From NCBI GenBank assembly GCA_030682385.1, contig JAUXOG010000132.1, positions 1 to 64,000 of the forward strand: a stretch of DNA of 64,000 nt, in the 5' to 3' direction. Below the pieces are notes generated by a model. The model was given only the letters and a program-made list of their open reading frames with translations. It did not search any database and was not told the DNA's origin. Positions 48,913-59,430 of the stretch are shown here, piece after piece. Numbering within the stretch: position 1 is the stretch's first letter; each line of letters opens with the position of its first letter. The position numbers and the translations under genes are program-made. The stretch comes from Bacteroidota bacterium (lineage in GTDB: Bacteria; Bacteroidota; Ignavibacteria; UBA10030; BY39).

Positions 48913-51900
48913 CTAAGCGGTTAACTTTTTATTGAATAATAAAATATAGATTACTGGAATAATAAGAAGAACAAGTAAAGTGGCAGAAATCAAACCTCCG
49001 ATTGTTCCTAAAGCTAGCGAGTACCAAAAACTATCGTGGGTTTCTTCGATGACTAATGGTAAAACGCCGGCAATTGTAGTCAAAGTTGTTATCAATATCG
49101 GTCGCAAACGGGTTGCACTTCCTTTAATAACATTTTCAATAAAATTAGTTGATTCCACTTTAGAAAGTCTATCTACTAACAATATCGAAATGTTGACAGA
49201 AATTCCTGTTAATAAAAGTACAGATGCATATCCTCCTCTATCGAATGTAGCATCGCTGAAATAAAAAGCAAAGAAAACACCAATCATGGATAACGGAACA
49301 GAAAAAATAATAATAAATGGTTTTATGTAAGATTCGAACAAGGCAGCCGTTACCATATAAACTATAAAAATTGCAAGAAATATTATCAAGCCAAGTTCAA
49401 TCTCCTTTTCAGGAGTGAGCATAAAAAACATTTGAGATTGTTCGACAGTATATCCCGGTGGTAAATTATTTCTTATTTGTTCAATCACAGATTCAGTTAA
49501 TTTTTGCCCATATTTATAAGGACCTTTGTATTCGTATGAAACATACCTTTGATACTGTTGGTTTTCACGAACAATTCGCGAAAGAATTTTTCTTTCCTTT
49601 ATGCTAATAAGATCTTTTAATTTAGCACTCTCGCCATTTTTTGCAGCAATAACTACATTCATCAGATCATCAAGAGAAAAATCTTTGTAGCCGGAAAATT
49701 TAATAGAGTAATTTATTTCTTCACCGGCAATTTTTATACGTGTTGTATGAACAGCACCCCGAGACAACATCCTGACCCGATGCATCAAATCCGCAACGCT
49801 CAATCCGTAATGTTCGACTATTTTCCGATTCGCGACTAAGGCAACCTCGTATAAATTTTCGGAGTACATAAATGATCTATCGACATCTACATTTGCCACA
49901 CGCCTATTAATGATTAATTTTTGACGCATTTGGTCGGCTATATCTTTAACTTTTTCATAATTGTAACCAAGAATTTTAATATTATAGCTTGGTAATTGTG
50001 ATGAACCTGTGAAAAAACCTGGCCCAAACCCGAACACCCCCACCGTAGCGCCCCCAATATTACTCATAAGCGACGTAAGGTGTGCCTTCAATGAATAAGG
50101 GAATGAACTCTGGGCATTTTCTTCAGGAAATGTAATTGTAATATTACCGATTTCGTTGTTGTAAATATTTGTAACATACTTATCGACCTTATCATCGAAC
50201 TTGCTCAATTCATTCTCAACCAACTTAACAGCTTCGTTAAGGCGCTCGAGTTCGGTACCGGCAGGCGTTCGAATAGTAACTAAAAGATAGGTTTCCGCGC
50301 CCCAACTCCATATTTCACCTCGATTTACATATTTAAAGAACAAATGCAAACTTCCACCAAATGTATGGTCGACGTAAGGTTTTATCGTAGAATATAACTT
50401 ACTGCTGAAGATCAAATTATAAGCAGGTGATATAACCGGCGTTTCGATTTTTTCAGGCAACATCCATGTAGGAATACCAAAAATCCAAATAGTTAAAATG
50501 ATGCTGATTTTTTTGAACTTTATTAATTTTGAAAGTATTCTCTCATAAACTTTTGTTAAACGCTCTTGCAATTTAATTAGTATCGAATCTTGTTTTTCAA
50601 TTTTTAACAATTTATAACTTGCCAATGGAACAAAACTGTAAGCTACAATCAAAGAAAAGAGAAGTGCAAAGTTCACCGTGAGTGCAAATTGTTCAAAATA
50701 AAGACGCAGTTCCGGTGATAGAAAATATATTGGGATTAAAGCGCCAACCGTTGTTAAAGTAGCTGCAAATATTGGTAACCCGATATCTTGCAACGCTAAA
50801 TACAAAGCCGAACTATTATCGGTATTTAATCTATTATATCTTGAAATATTTTCTACAACGACTATAGAATTATCTACAATCAATCCAAATGAAAGAGTAA
50901 GTCCCGCTAAAGTTATTATGTTAATACTTAATTTCAAAAAGTACATTGCAATAAAAGTTAGCAATACTGAAAATAAAATAGATGAGATTACAATAATTGG
51001 CGCTCTAAAATTACGTAAAGTAACTACCAACACAATGAATATAAATATTATCGAAAATATTGACCTGTTTGATATTTTATTTATATCTTTCCTGATGCTC
51101 TCACTTTTATCAATTTCTTTTATAACATTGAAACCGTTTGGCAGCTTTGTTTCTAATTCGACAATTTTTTCAATTACTCTATCGGCAGTTGTTACGATGT
51201 TAACGTGCGGCTCTTTATCTATCTGTATGGTAACAGCAGATTTACCATTTATGCGATAGTAACTATGCACAGCTTCGAACTCGTTATTTACACTTCCAAC
51301 ATCACCGAGGCAAATTATTCTGCCATCTTTTAATATTTTCACAGGATGTTTATCAATTTGTTCGATACTTTTTTCAGGAGTTTCAAATCCTTTATTAAAG
51401 ATTCTTAAGTTTATCTTTTTCCCTCCCTCCAAGATATTCCCCACTGAAGCGACCAGTTCAAAACCTTGCATCACATCTTTAATTTCGTTTAGACTGATTT
51501 GGTAAAGATTTAATTTTTTATGGTCAAGTTCTATCTGTATTTCCCTCCTTGCTCCACCGTAAATCTGAACATTTGCAACACCTTCAACAGACATCAATTC
51601 AGTAAGCATTTTCTGTTCTACTATTTTGCGTATTTCTGAATTTGAATAGGGTGCAGATATTGTGTAGGACAAAAATCCTTGCAACTTTTCAAAATCTTCG
51701 GGTATATATTTTTGAATTCTTGGCGGTGATACGTCGTGAGGGAGTAACTCAGTTAAGCTGGCTAACTTCTCGTTCAAATCGAGCACTGCAAAATTCATTT
51801 TAACATCAGCGCCAAATTCGACAGTTACACGCGAAAGTCCTTCCTGTGATATGGATGTAATGCGTTTCACCCCATCGACGGTGTTACAAAGTTCTTCTAC

Positions 51901-52101
51901 AGGTGATGTGATGATTGATTCCATCGTTTCAGGAGAAGTGTTTCCCCAGTACGTAGATATTGTTATACGAGGGAATTCTACACTTGGTGAAAGTTCAATA
52001 GGAAGTTGAACGGCAGCAGCTATTCCGATCAAAAGAATAGCTGAATAAACCATCGTTACAAATAAAGGACGATGGGTTAGAATATTTATATATCTTGACA
52101 A
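48913..52101 (-). CDS. RND-family efflux permease 1
   Basis: 1062 aa; PIELSPSVEFPRITISTYWGNTSPETMESIITSPVEE; TLSFGLIVDNSIVVVENISRY. Confidence 0.93.
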   Translation of the reverse strand: MSRYINILTHRPLFVTMVYSAILLIGIAAAVQLPIELSPSVEFPRITISTYWGNTSPETMESIITSPVEELCNTVDGVKRITSISQEGLSRVTVEFGADVKMNFAVLDLNEKLASLTELLPHDVSPPRIQKYIPEDFEKLQGFLSYTISAPYSNSEIRKIVEQKMLTELMSVEGVANVQIYGGARREIQIELDHKKLNLYQISLNEIKDVMQGFELVASVGNILEGGKKINLRIFNKGFETPEKSIEQIDKHPVKILKDGRIICLGDVGSVNNEFEAVHSYYRINGKSAVTIQIDKEPHVNIVTTADRVIEKIVELETKLPNGFNVIKEIDKSESIRKDINKISNRSIFSIIFIFIVLVVTLRNFRAPIIVISSILFSVLLTFIAMYFLKLSINIITLAGLTLSFGLIVDNSIVVVENISRYNRLNTDNSSALYLALQDIGLPIFAATLTTVGALIPIYFLSPELRLYFEQFALTVNFALLFSLIVAYSFVPLASYKLLKIEKQDSILIKLQERLTKVYERILSKLIKFKKISIILTIWIFGIPTWMLPEKIETPVISPAYNLIFSSKLYSTIKPYVDHTFGGSLHLFFKYVNRGEIWSWGAETYLLVTIRTPAGTELERLNEAVKLVENELSKFDDKVDKYVTNIYNNEIGNITITFPEENAQSSFPYSLKAHLTSLMSNIGGATVGVFGFGPGFFTGSSQLPSYNIKILGYNYEKVKDIADQMRQKLIINRRVANVDVDRSFMYSENLYEVALVANRKIVEHYGLSVADLMHRVRMLSRGAVHTTRIKIAGEEINYSIKFSGYKDFSLDDLMNVVIAAKNGESAKLKDLISIKERKILSRIVRENQQYQRYVSYEYKGPYKYGQKLTESVIEQIRNNLPPGYTVEQSQMFFMLTPEKEIELGLIIFLAIFIVYMVTAALFESYIKPFIIIFSVPLSMIGVFFAFYFSDATFDRGGYASVLLLTGISVNISILLVDRLSKVESTNFIENVIKGSATRLRPILITTLTTIAGVLPLVIEETHDSFWYSLALGTIGGLISATLLVLLIIPVIYILLFNKKLTA

Positions 52102-52102
52102 A

Positions 52103-55100
52103 TTATTTTATCGAAGAATCTTTATCAAAAAATGAATACAATATCGGAACAACTATCAAAGTTAGAAAAGTCGATGACAGCAAACCGCCCACTATGGCAA
52201 TTGAAAGAGCTATTTGCAGTTGTGAACCGGCGCCTGTACTTAACATCATAGGAATTAGTGCAAAAACAACTGTGAGTGTATTCATAACAATCGGGCGAAA
52301 TCTTTGTTTACCTGCTTCTATGATTGAGTTTCGGACAGATAGATTTTCTCGGCGTTTACGCAGTATAAAATCGATTTTAACTACTGCGTCGTTATCGGCA
52401 ATACCTACAAGTATAATCAAACCGATTAATGAGATTACACTTAAGCTCTGACCAGTTACGAATAACAATACTATCGCGCCCACAATCGCTAAAGGAATAG
52501 AAAATATTATTATAAACGGAATACGGAGCGATTCGAACTCTGCTGCTAAAATCATATACATCAGAGCGATCGAAAGTAAGAGCGACATAATTAAACCTTT
52601 TAAAGCATCCTGCATTTCTTCATTAACACCGCCAACTTCTATACTATATCCAGCAGGAATGTTTAACGGTTTTAACTCTTCTTTAATTGTGTTTATTATT
52701 TCATTAATGTTCGAACCGGTAAAATTTGCCAACACACTCATTTGTCGATTATTATTCTCCCGACAAATTTCTAAGTAGCCCTCTGAACGCCGATATTTAA
52801 TAAAAGCCCGGAGCTGTACCTCGCCATTTCTTGTGGTTATCGAATTGTTCAATAAATCATAAATTTCATCCCTATCCGCTTCAGTCGCTCTCACTAATAA
52901 TGTAATTTTTTTATCGAAATCACTAACAGTTGTTGCTTCGCGTCCTTTGAAAATTGTACTTATGAAATTCGAAATATCCCGGACTGTCAATCCATACATC
53001 GCCGCTTTTGCTCTATCGATTTCGATTAAATATTCAGGAATACCTTTCTCGAAACCCAATCGTATATCTGTTAGATTGTTAATGCTCTTTAGATATGGCA
53101 GTAATTCTTGCGCAATCTTTGCTGCCGTGTTTAAGTCTTTACCTACAACTTTTATCTGTATATCATTTTCAGATGGGTTTAGTATTTTTTCGAAAGTAGA
53201 TTTCGGTTTGTTAATAGCAAAACTTACATTTTTAAACTTATCTAATTTTTTTCTTATTTCTTTGATAGCGTCGGATGGAACAAATTGTTTTTTAATTTTC
53301 ACGTACATTTCTGCTCTATCAATCGAACTGCGGGTGATGTTTAGAACATCATACTCATCTACAATACCGATATTCGATAATACATACTCGATAGAATTCA
53401 TTGCTGTAAGTTCATTTTCTATTAGATACACTAGTTGTGAAGTTCCATAAAGCGATGTACCTCTTGGCATTTTGGCTTCTAAAATAAACTCGTGTTGTTC
53501 AACATTTGGAATAAATTCTTTCGGCATTATTACAATCAGAAAAACAGTAAGTGCAAATAAAATGATTGTCAATACTAAAATTTTTAGTCTATTATCCAGT
53601 GCATATAGCAACAGCCTCTCGTAATATCTGAATAAACTTTCAAATGTTTTTGATATTCTATAAAAAAATGGATTTAAAATTCTTTTGATGAAATATGTAT
53701 TTTTATAATCAAATAAAAGATGTGTTTTTATAATTTTCTTCCTTGAGGCTAACATTGGTATCAGCGTCATAGCAACAAATAAAGATGCCATAAGAGAAAT
53801 TGTAATGCTTAGCGATTGATCCCTAAAAAGTTCCGCTGCAATCCCTTTTATATAAATAAGTGGAAGAAAGACTGCAACAGTGGTCAATGTAGATGCTGTA
53901 ATAGCTAAGCCCACCTCTGATGCACCAAGCGTTGCTGATTCTATTAAACTTTTCCCACTTTGTCGATGTCTTGAAATATTTTCGATAACGACTATAGAAT
54001 TGTCTAAAAGCATGCCCACACCTACAGCCAATCCGCCCATCGAAATTATGTTTAGATTTACACCAAAAAAATACATAAGTAAAAAAGTGGCAAGCAAAGA
54101 GGTTGGTATTGTAATTCCTATGATAAGGGGGTCTCTAATGTTGTACAAGAACAAAAATAATACGATAAAAGCTAAAAATCCGCCGTACAATACTTCCTGC
54201 TCAACATTTGATATAGCATCGTTTATAAATTCTGACTGATTAAAAATTACAGAGATATTAAAGTCTTTATATTCTTCATTTAGCTGTTTAATTACTTCTT
54301 GAACTTCCCCGGCGGTATTGACTGTATTCGAGCCGACCTCTTTTTTAACTAATATAGATATTGTTTCTTTACCGTTTAAACGTGAAATGCCTTGTCGTTC
54401 TTTAAAATCATCTAAAACTTCTGCAACATCTTTGATGCGGACAGTTTTTTTCTTTCCATCATCTATTATTACTGTGTTTTTAATTTCTTCTACAGTTTGT
54501 AATTCGCCTAAAATTCTAAGAGAAAATCTAAACCATCCGCTTTTTATATCGCCGCCGGGTAAATTTACGTTTGCCGCTGAGATCGAAGCAACAACATCTT
54601 CGATAGAAAGTGCAAATGTTTTTAACAATTGCATGTTTACATTCACTTGTATTTCGCGCTCCAATCCACCTAAAATAGAAGCTTGTGCAACTCCATCAAT
54701 TTGTTCCAGGCGGCGTTTTATTACGAGGCGCGAAAATTCTTTTAGGTTGACAAGGCGTTCTTTATCTTGAACTTGCATTTTTTGCAAGTTTACATTCGTA
54801 CTCGTTATAGAATTACCTGTTTTCTTACTTGTTACAACAAGTGTCATTATCGGGAAACTAGAAGGGTCTAAACGTATAATCGTTGGTCTGCCTGCTTCTT
54901 TGGGAAGCATGTAACGCAGTTGGTCTAATTTCTCACGAACATGCAGTGCAGCAAAATCCATATCCGAACCCCATAAGAATTCTATAATAACAAATGATAA
55001 TCCTTCCCGAGATGTAGAAGTTACTTTTTTAATTCCAGTAATAGTTCCGACCGAAGCTTCTATTGGTTCTGTTATCGAAGCTTCTACTTCTTCGGGTGCT

Positions 55101-55261
55101 GCGTTCGGATAGGATGTCTGTATTGTTAGCTTTGGAATGTCAATTTCGGGGAGTAAATCGGTGCTGAGCTGGTTGTACGAAAAAATACCAAACAGCACGA
55201 CAGCCAAAAATAACATAGCTGTTGTAACTGGTCGGCGTATCGATGTTGTTTGTAACCACAT
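52103..55261 (-). CDS. RND-family efflux permease 2
   Basis: 1052 aa; TDLLPEIDIPKLTIQTSYPNAAPEEVEASITEPIE; GVGMLLDNSIVVIENISRHRQ. Confidence 0.94.
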   Translation of the reverse strand: MWLQTTSIRRPVTTAMLFLAVVLFGIFSYNQLSTDLLPEIDIPKLTIQTSYPNAAPEEVEASITEPIEASVGTITGIKKVTSTSREGLSFVIIEFLWGSDMDFAALHVREKLDQLRYMLPKEAGRPTIIRLDPSSFPIMTLVVTSKKTGNSITSTNVNLQKMQVQDKERLVNLKEFSRLVIKRRLEQIDGVAQASILGGLEREIQVNVNMQLLKTFALSIEDVVASISAANVNLPGGDIKSGWFRFSLRILGELQTVEEIKNTVIIDDGKKKTVRIKDVAEVLDDFKERQGISRLNGKETISILVKKEVGSNTVNTAGEVQEVIKQLNEEYKDFNISVIFNQSEFINDAISNVEQEVLYGGFLAFIVLFLFLYNIRDPLIIGITIPTSLLATFLLMYFFGVNLNIISMGGLAVGVGMLLDNSIVVIENISRHRQSGKSLIESATLGASEVGLAITASTLTTVAVFLPLIYIKGIAAELFRDQSLSITISLMASLFVAMTLIPMLASRKKIIKTHLLFDYKNTYFIKRILNPFFYRISKTFESLFRYYERLLLYALDNRLKILVLTIILFALTVFLIVIMPKEFIPNVEQHEFILEAKMPRGTSLYGTSQLVYLIENELTAMNSIEYVLSNIGIVDEYDVLNITRSSIDRAEMYVKIKKQFVPSDAIKEIRKKLDKFKNVSFAINKPKSTFEKILNPSENDIQIKVVGKDLNTAAKIAQELLPYLKSINNLTDIRLGFEKGIPEYLIEIDRAKAAMYGLTVRDISNFISTIFKGREATTVSDFDKKITLLVRATEADRDEIYDLLNNSITTRNGEVQLRAFIKYRRSEGYLEICRENNNRQMSVLANFTGSNINEIINTIKEELKPLNIPAGYSIEVGGVNEEMQDALKGLIMSLLLSIALMYMILAAEFESLRIPFIIIFSIPLAIVGAIVLLFVTGQSLSVISLIGLIILVGIADNDAVVKIDFILRKRRENLSVRNSIIEAGKQRFRPIVMNTLTVVFALIPMMLSTGAGSQLQIALSIAIVGGLLSSTFLTLIVVPILYSFFDKDSSIK

Positions 55262-55325
55262 ATTTTATAATTTTGGAAAGTTCAGGGAACGTTTGCGAAC
55301 AATATACCCAACCCATTGCTAATTG

Positions 55326-56321
55326 TCAATTAAATTTATAAATCCTAACTATAGAAGTTGAATTATCCAAAGATAATAAGCAGGCGTACTTATCCTTAGA
55401 TATTAGACAAGCATCAATTAACTTTTCATTTTTATCCAACTGAAACTCAAGAGTATTCAAATATCTGCCTTTGCCATTAAATACATCAACAAATAACTGT
55501 AAAGAGCCTGGGCGTAGAAACCTTGTAATAAATATTTTACCATCACCAGAAATGTCAATTTTTTGTATTATCGGTGGATATGTTATTCCTGCCTGAGTAG
55601 TTGTTTTTTGCATGGGAGATAATAATTCAACTTCAATTTTTGAATAGGGCTGATGATTAAAATCAGGATAAGTAAAACTTTCAATTAATTTCCCACTTTT
55701 TGAATATACATTTATATTATATTCATTTTCAAAAGCTAAATATATTTTTTCTTTTATTGCTATAACTGGCAAAGCAATTCTGAGGGGTGGTGGTGATTGG
55801 ATGTATTCAAATTTAATTACAGGGCGTGAGTTTTTACTAGTATATATGATACCATCCATCATTCCACCCATATATCCCATTAATTCAATTGTAACATACA
55901 GAATATCTTTTGTATTCGGAATAGTTGAATAATTTGCTATTACACCGCTTCCGATAATATTTTTAACACCTTTTGACTTACCGTTAAAATCAAACTTCAA
56001 TACTTTTATCTTCGACGAATCTGTTTCGAATGAACTTCCAAGTGGACCAAAAAATAGTTCATCATTCGATATAAAAGAGAACATTTTCATACCAACGGCT
56101 GAAATTATGATTGATGAATTTGATTTTAGATTATATAGTACAGCATCATCATCTTGAAAACCAACAATAAAATAAGAATTTTCATTAGATAATATCTGGC
56201 TCCAGTAAATATTTATCGGTAGTTCCTGTGATATGATGCTTCTTTCTTCAGATGTTTGACCGAAGGCTGTAAGGTTGATAAAAAAAAGATATGTCCACAA
56301 AAAATTTAAATAATATTTCAT
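55326..56321 (-). CDS. secreted beta-propeller-like protein (divergent)
   Basis: Signal peptide; repeated beta-rich units; ATGA overlap with 56318-57376. Confidence 0.5.
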   Translation of the reverse strand: MKYYLNFLWTYLFFINLTAFGQTSEERSIISQELPINIYWSQILSNENSYFIVGFQDDDAVLYNLKSNSSIIISAVGMKMFSFISNDELFFGPLGSSFETDSSKIKVLKFDFNGKSKGVKNIIGSGVIANYSTIPNTKDILYVTIELMGYMGGMMDGIIYTSKNSRPVIKFEYIQSPPPLRIALPVIAIKEKIYLAFENEYNINVYSKSGKLIESFTYPDFNHQPYSKIEVELLSPMQKTTTQAGITYPPIIQKIDISGDGKIFITRFLRPGSLQLFVDVFNGKGRYLNTLEFQLDKNEKLIDACLISKDKYACLLSLDNSTSIVRIYKFN

Positions 56322-57376
56322 AGTAATTCTAAGAACAGTTTATATTTTAGGATGTGAGGATACGGGTCCATCTTATCCATGTATATATTGCCTTCTATGT
56401 CTGATCTGATGAAACGAACTTGCTCAAGACCTAAATCCTTACATAATACTGAACCAAGATACTCCCCGTTCTTTCCATCTATAAAATCAAAGTACTGTTC
56501 AACTTCGTTTCCTCTCTCTATATCAACCAAAAGTAAAAGAATATCGCCCGGCAAGATAGCAACTTCTCTAACTCCTGAAGAAGCTTTGAAAATTCCTACA
56601 CTAGGATCAAAAAAAGGGGCGTTTAAGGAGCGAGTTCCATTTATAATACTTAACAATTTTCCCTCCTCAGAAAATTTCTGAATTATATAAGGATAAAAAA
56701 AACTATAATAAATGTTTCCCTCTGAGCTTTTTACAAGTCTTCCAGAATTACCAGACATCATGCTCATCTTAGCATTTTGTCCTGTTGGTCTTTCACAATA
56801 TGTCATTTCGGGTTTATCGGAATATACATTGAAAAGGTTATAACGACGGATTAAATCACCATCATAACTAAAGGGGAAACCCATTACATCAACAATCAAT
56901 GGTCTAACAGCAATTATTTGAGCAGGTAGAAAATGAAGCTTGAATGTAGTAATCAAATGATTCAATGAATCATAAACATTTATATTTTGATTAATTTTAT
57001 CTATTACATAAACGTTGCCGGTAGTATCTACATAAATGTTATGAATATTGCTAACCTCTCCTGGTCCTTTCCCTGCCCGATAGCCATAGGTTCGTGTAAG
57101 TATTCCTTCTTTTGAGAATTTTTTTATAACTTTAAAAGCATCGTCAGCTACATAGAGATTCTGAACTTGGTCTAGAGTAAAAGAAGTTATTAATCCAAGC
57201 ATTTCTTCTTCGGATGATTCGGATTTTCCATACTGTTGTAATAATTCTATCTTAACATTTACTTTTTTTTCATTAGTTAAAGTTATAGCATAGAAAATAC
57301 TCAATACTAACAATGGCAATAATACTAACAGGACATAAATTAATTTCTTTTTATTATATAACATTGATTTTATCAA
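56318..57376 (-). CDS. 6-bladed beta-propeller protein (module 3)
   Basis: N-terminal TM anchor; RAGKGPGEVSNIHNIYVDTTGNVYVIDKINQNINVYD. Confidence 0.8.
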   Translation of the reverse strand: MIKSMLYNKKKLIYVLLVLLPLLVLSIFYAITLTNEKKVNVKIELLQQYGKSESSEEEMLGLITSFTLDQVQNLYVADDAFKVIKKFSKEGILTRTYGYRAGKGPGEVSNIHNIYVDTTGNVYVIDKINQNINVYDSLNHLITTFKLHFLPAQIIAVRPLIVDVMGFPFSYDGDLIRRYNLFNVYSDKPEMTYCERPTGQNAKMSMMSGNSGRLVKSSEGNIYYSFFYPYIIQKFSEEGKLLSIINGTRSLNAPFFDPSVGIFKASSGVREVAILPGDILLLLVDIERGNEVEQYFDFIDGKNGEYLGSVLCKDLGLEQVRFIRSDIEGNIYMDKMDPYPHILKYKLFLELL

Positions 57377-57417
57377 AAGTTAAATTATAATGATGACCCA
57401 ATACTCTTATTCTTTAT

Positions 57418-57642
57418 TTAGTAATTGTTTTCTTCAGGACAAGGTCTATAACCGTTCCAACTATCCCAGTAACACATAAACCCAGGTATACGACCACAGA
57501 TATCAGCCGCCCTGCAAGACCAACCGTATATCTCTAATTGCTTTGATGCAGCATTTTGGTGAATGTTTAAGAATGTTAGGACTAATAAAAGACCGAAAAA
57601 GAATCCGATCATTGATTTCTTGATTTTTGAATTTGTATTCAT
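57418..57642 (-). CDS. small exported 4-Cys peptide (module 3)
   Basis: 74 aa; hydrophobic leader, then SKQLEIYGWSCRAADICGRIPGFMCYWDSWNGYRPCPEENNY. Confidence 0.75.
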   Translation of the reverse strand: MNTNSKIKKSMIGFFFGLLLVLTFLNIHQNAASKQLEIYGWSCRAADICGRIPGFMCYWDSWNGYRPCPEENNY

Positions 57643-57664
57643 ATTTCCTCCATTAGATTAAAGA

Positions 57665-58663
57665 TTAGTTTTTTAGTTTTTGTATTGGGTCATCTCTTTT
57701 TTCTTTTAAAAAGTTTTCAATCTCATCAAGAAAAGCATTTTGTAATTCAAGGTTATCTGTAGATTTTTGTATCGAAACAATTTCATTAAAAGAATTTACT
57801 AGTATTTTAAGTGGCGTAGATATCTTGTACTCTGCAAAAAGTTCTTTCCTTTCATCAAATATAATTGGAAACTTTATTTTTCTTGCATTTGTCCATGCCC
57901 TTAGAAAATCTTCACTCCGAGCAGAAGCTATACCTATAACTTCTATCACGGAATTATAATCCTCATAAATTTTTTTCCACAGTGAAAATTCAATTAGACA
58001 GCTGGCACAATCCTTTTCTGCATCAAAGATGATAAATAATAGTAATGTGCGCTTCCTTTCTGAAGTGTCAATAATTTTACTATCTATTGACTGGATTTTC
58101 ATATTTTTTATTATATTTCCAATTTTGATATGTTCTTTCTGAACTTTCTTTTGAATAAGTGGGACTGATAGTATAATAGAAAGTGATACCAGTGAAAGTA
58201 ACAAGATGACTGTGTTCGAATTTGAGAGAATATTAAAAGTGTATTCTTTAGAGCGAAAGGAATAAACATAAAGTGCTAAAATTAAAATAAAAGTATTCCT
58301 TAGTATTGTACTAAAAGAAAAACTGCCTGATAAAAATGGACCAAAACAAGCACATATCCAGTTTTTCTCCAATAAAATAGAATATACTCCAATAATATTA
58401 AATAAGCTTAGAAGAATGATACTTGTTATTACTGCATATTTAGCATAACGCCCGGAAGAAATAAAAAATCCTACTATCAATTCTAATAAAATTATACCTG
58501 TTGCTATATAAAAAAGGATATTATGAGAAATAAAATTGAAGGACTGAAGGCTTTCAATAAAAAGTTGGAAATAAACCGTCTTTAAAATTGCAGAAATTAT
58601 AAATATCAATCCAAGTAAAACCTGGCTGCCAATATTAATATATTTCCAAACTCCTTTTTCCAT
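57665..58663 (-). CDS. MauE/DoxX-like membrane domain fused to thioredoxin-like domain (module 3)
   Basis: N-terminal TM bundle LLGLIFIISAILKTVYFQLFIESLQSF...LEKNWICACFGP; C-terminal AEKDCASCLIEFSLWKKIY. Confidence 0.75.
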   Translation of the reverse strand: MEKGVWKYINIGSQVLLGLIFIISAILKTVYFQLFIESLQSFNFISHNILFYIATGIILLELIVGFFISSGRYAKYAVITSIILLSLFNIIGVYSILLEKNWICACFGPFLSGSFSFSTILRNTFILILALYVYSFRSKEYTFNILSNSNTVILLLSLVSLSIILSVPLIQKKVQKEHIKIGNIIKNMKIQSIDSKIIDTSERKRTLLLFIIFDAEKDCASCLIEFSLWKKIYEDYNSVIEVIGIASARSEDFLRAWTNARKIKFPIIFDERKELFAEYKISTPLKILVNSFNEIVSIQKSTDNLELQNAFLDEIENFLKEKRDDPIQKLKN

Positions 58664-58700
58664 ATCCCTTTAATTTATTTTTTTAGTTAATTGCACCTAC

Positions 58701-58729
58701 AATTTAATTGTTCCCAACATAAAAGTCAA
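58701..58729 (-). promoter_or_regulatory. repeated promoter, copy A
   Basis: TTGACT-N17-TAAATT, 38 nt upstream of the 58663 start; ~75 bp nearly identical to copy C. Confidence 0.75.
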
Positions 58730-58761
58730 GGAAAAAAGTATGTCATATTTTAATACCCAAA

Positions 58762-59430
58762 TTAAAGATTTAATAGAACTTTTATAGTATCCACAATACT
58801 TTCAAGTCTAACATTTTTATTGTTGATGTCGCTTTTATGTATAATCTCATTTTCATTGTTAAAAATAATTCTTCCGGGAGTATGAGTTATACCGTATTTC
58901 ATCTTTATGTTTGAACTGCCATCAAATATAACAGGAATGTCGATATTCAACATTTTTACAAATCTTGCTGCTATTTCACGATACCGATGTGAAACGATTC
59001 CAACTACCGATAATTTTTGCTCAAAGATTTTTTGATTGCTGTTCCAGAATAATATTTCGTTTAAACAACTTTGGCAGTCGTTAGGTGAAAAGAAAACAAA
59101 AACTCTTAAACTCCCCTGAAGTGAATCGCTGTTTATTATTTTGCCGTCGATGGTTAATGAAATAATATTTTCAAATTTTTCTTTTTTAGGTTTTATCGAC
59201 TCATTGTTTTTGCAAGAATAGAAAAAAATGAAAGTTAATAATGTAACGTAAAAAACCGTTAAAACGGTTACCTTTCTAAAAGGTTTTGCATCTAACCCAC
59301 GACTCCCGCCTGCGTCCTGAGGACTTCGGCGGGCAGGTAAGTCGTGGGTTAATAAATCAGAAACATTAAAGATAAACCGCTTTAGCGATTTCCAACAAAG
59401 AGCAGTCTTCTTGAGTAAATTAATCCTCAT
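58762..59430 (-). CDS. thioredoxin-like lipoprotein (module 2), 5' end interrupted by a repeat
   Basis: NDCQSCLNEILFWN; lipobox-like FIFFYSC lies ~70 aa into the ORF. Confidence 0.75.
   Translation of the reverse strand: MRINLLKKTALCWKSLKRFIFNVSDLLTHDLPARRSPQDAGGSRGLDAKPFRKVTVLTVFYVTLLTFIFFYSCKNNESIKPKKEKFENIISLTIDGKIINSDSLQGSLRVFVFFSPNDCQSCLNEILFWNSNQKIFEQKLSVVGIVSHRYREIAARFVKMLNIDIPVIFDGSSNIKMKYGITHTPGRIIFNNENEIIHKSDINNKNVRLESIVDTIKVLLNL
59254..59391. repeat. triple nested-palindrome element, copy B, with 35-bp GC-rich insert
   Basis: AACCGTTAAAACGGTT; TAACCCACGACT-[CCCGCCTGCGTCCTGAGGACTTCGGCGGGCAGGTA]-AGTCGTGGGTTA; AAACCGCTTTAGCGATTT. Confidence 0.8.
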
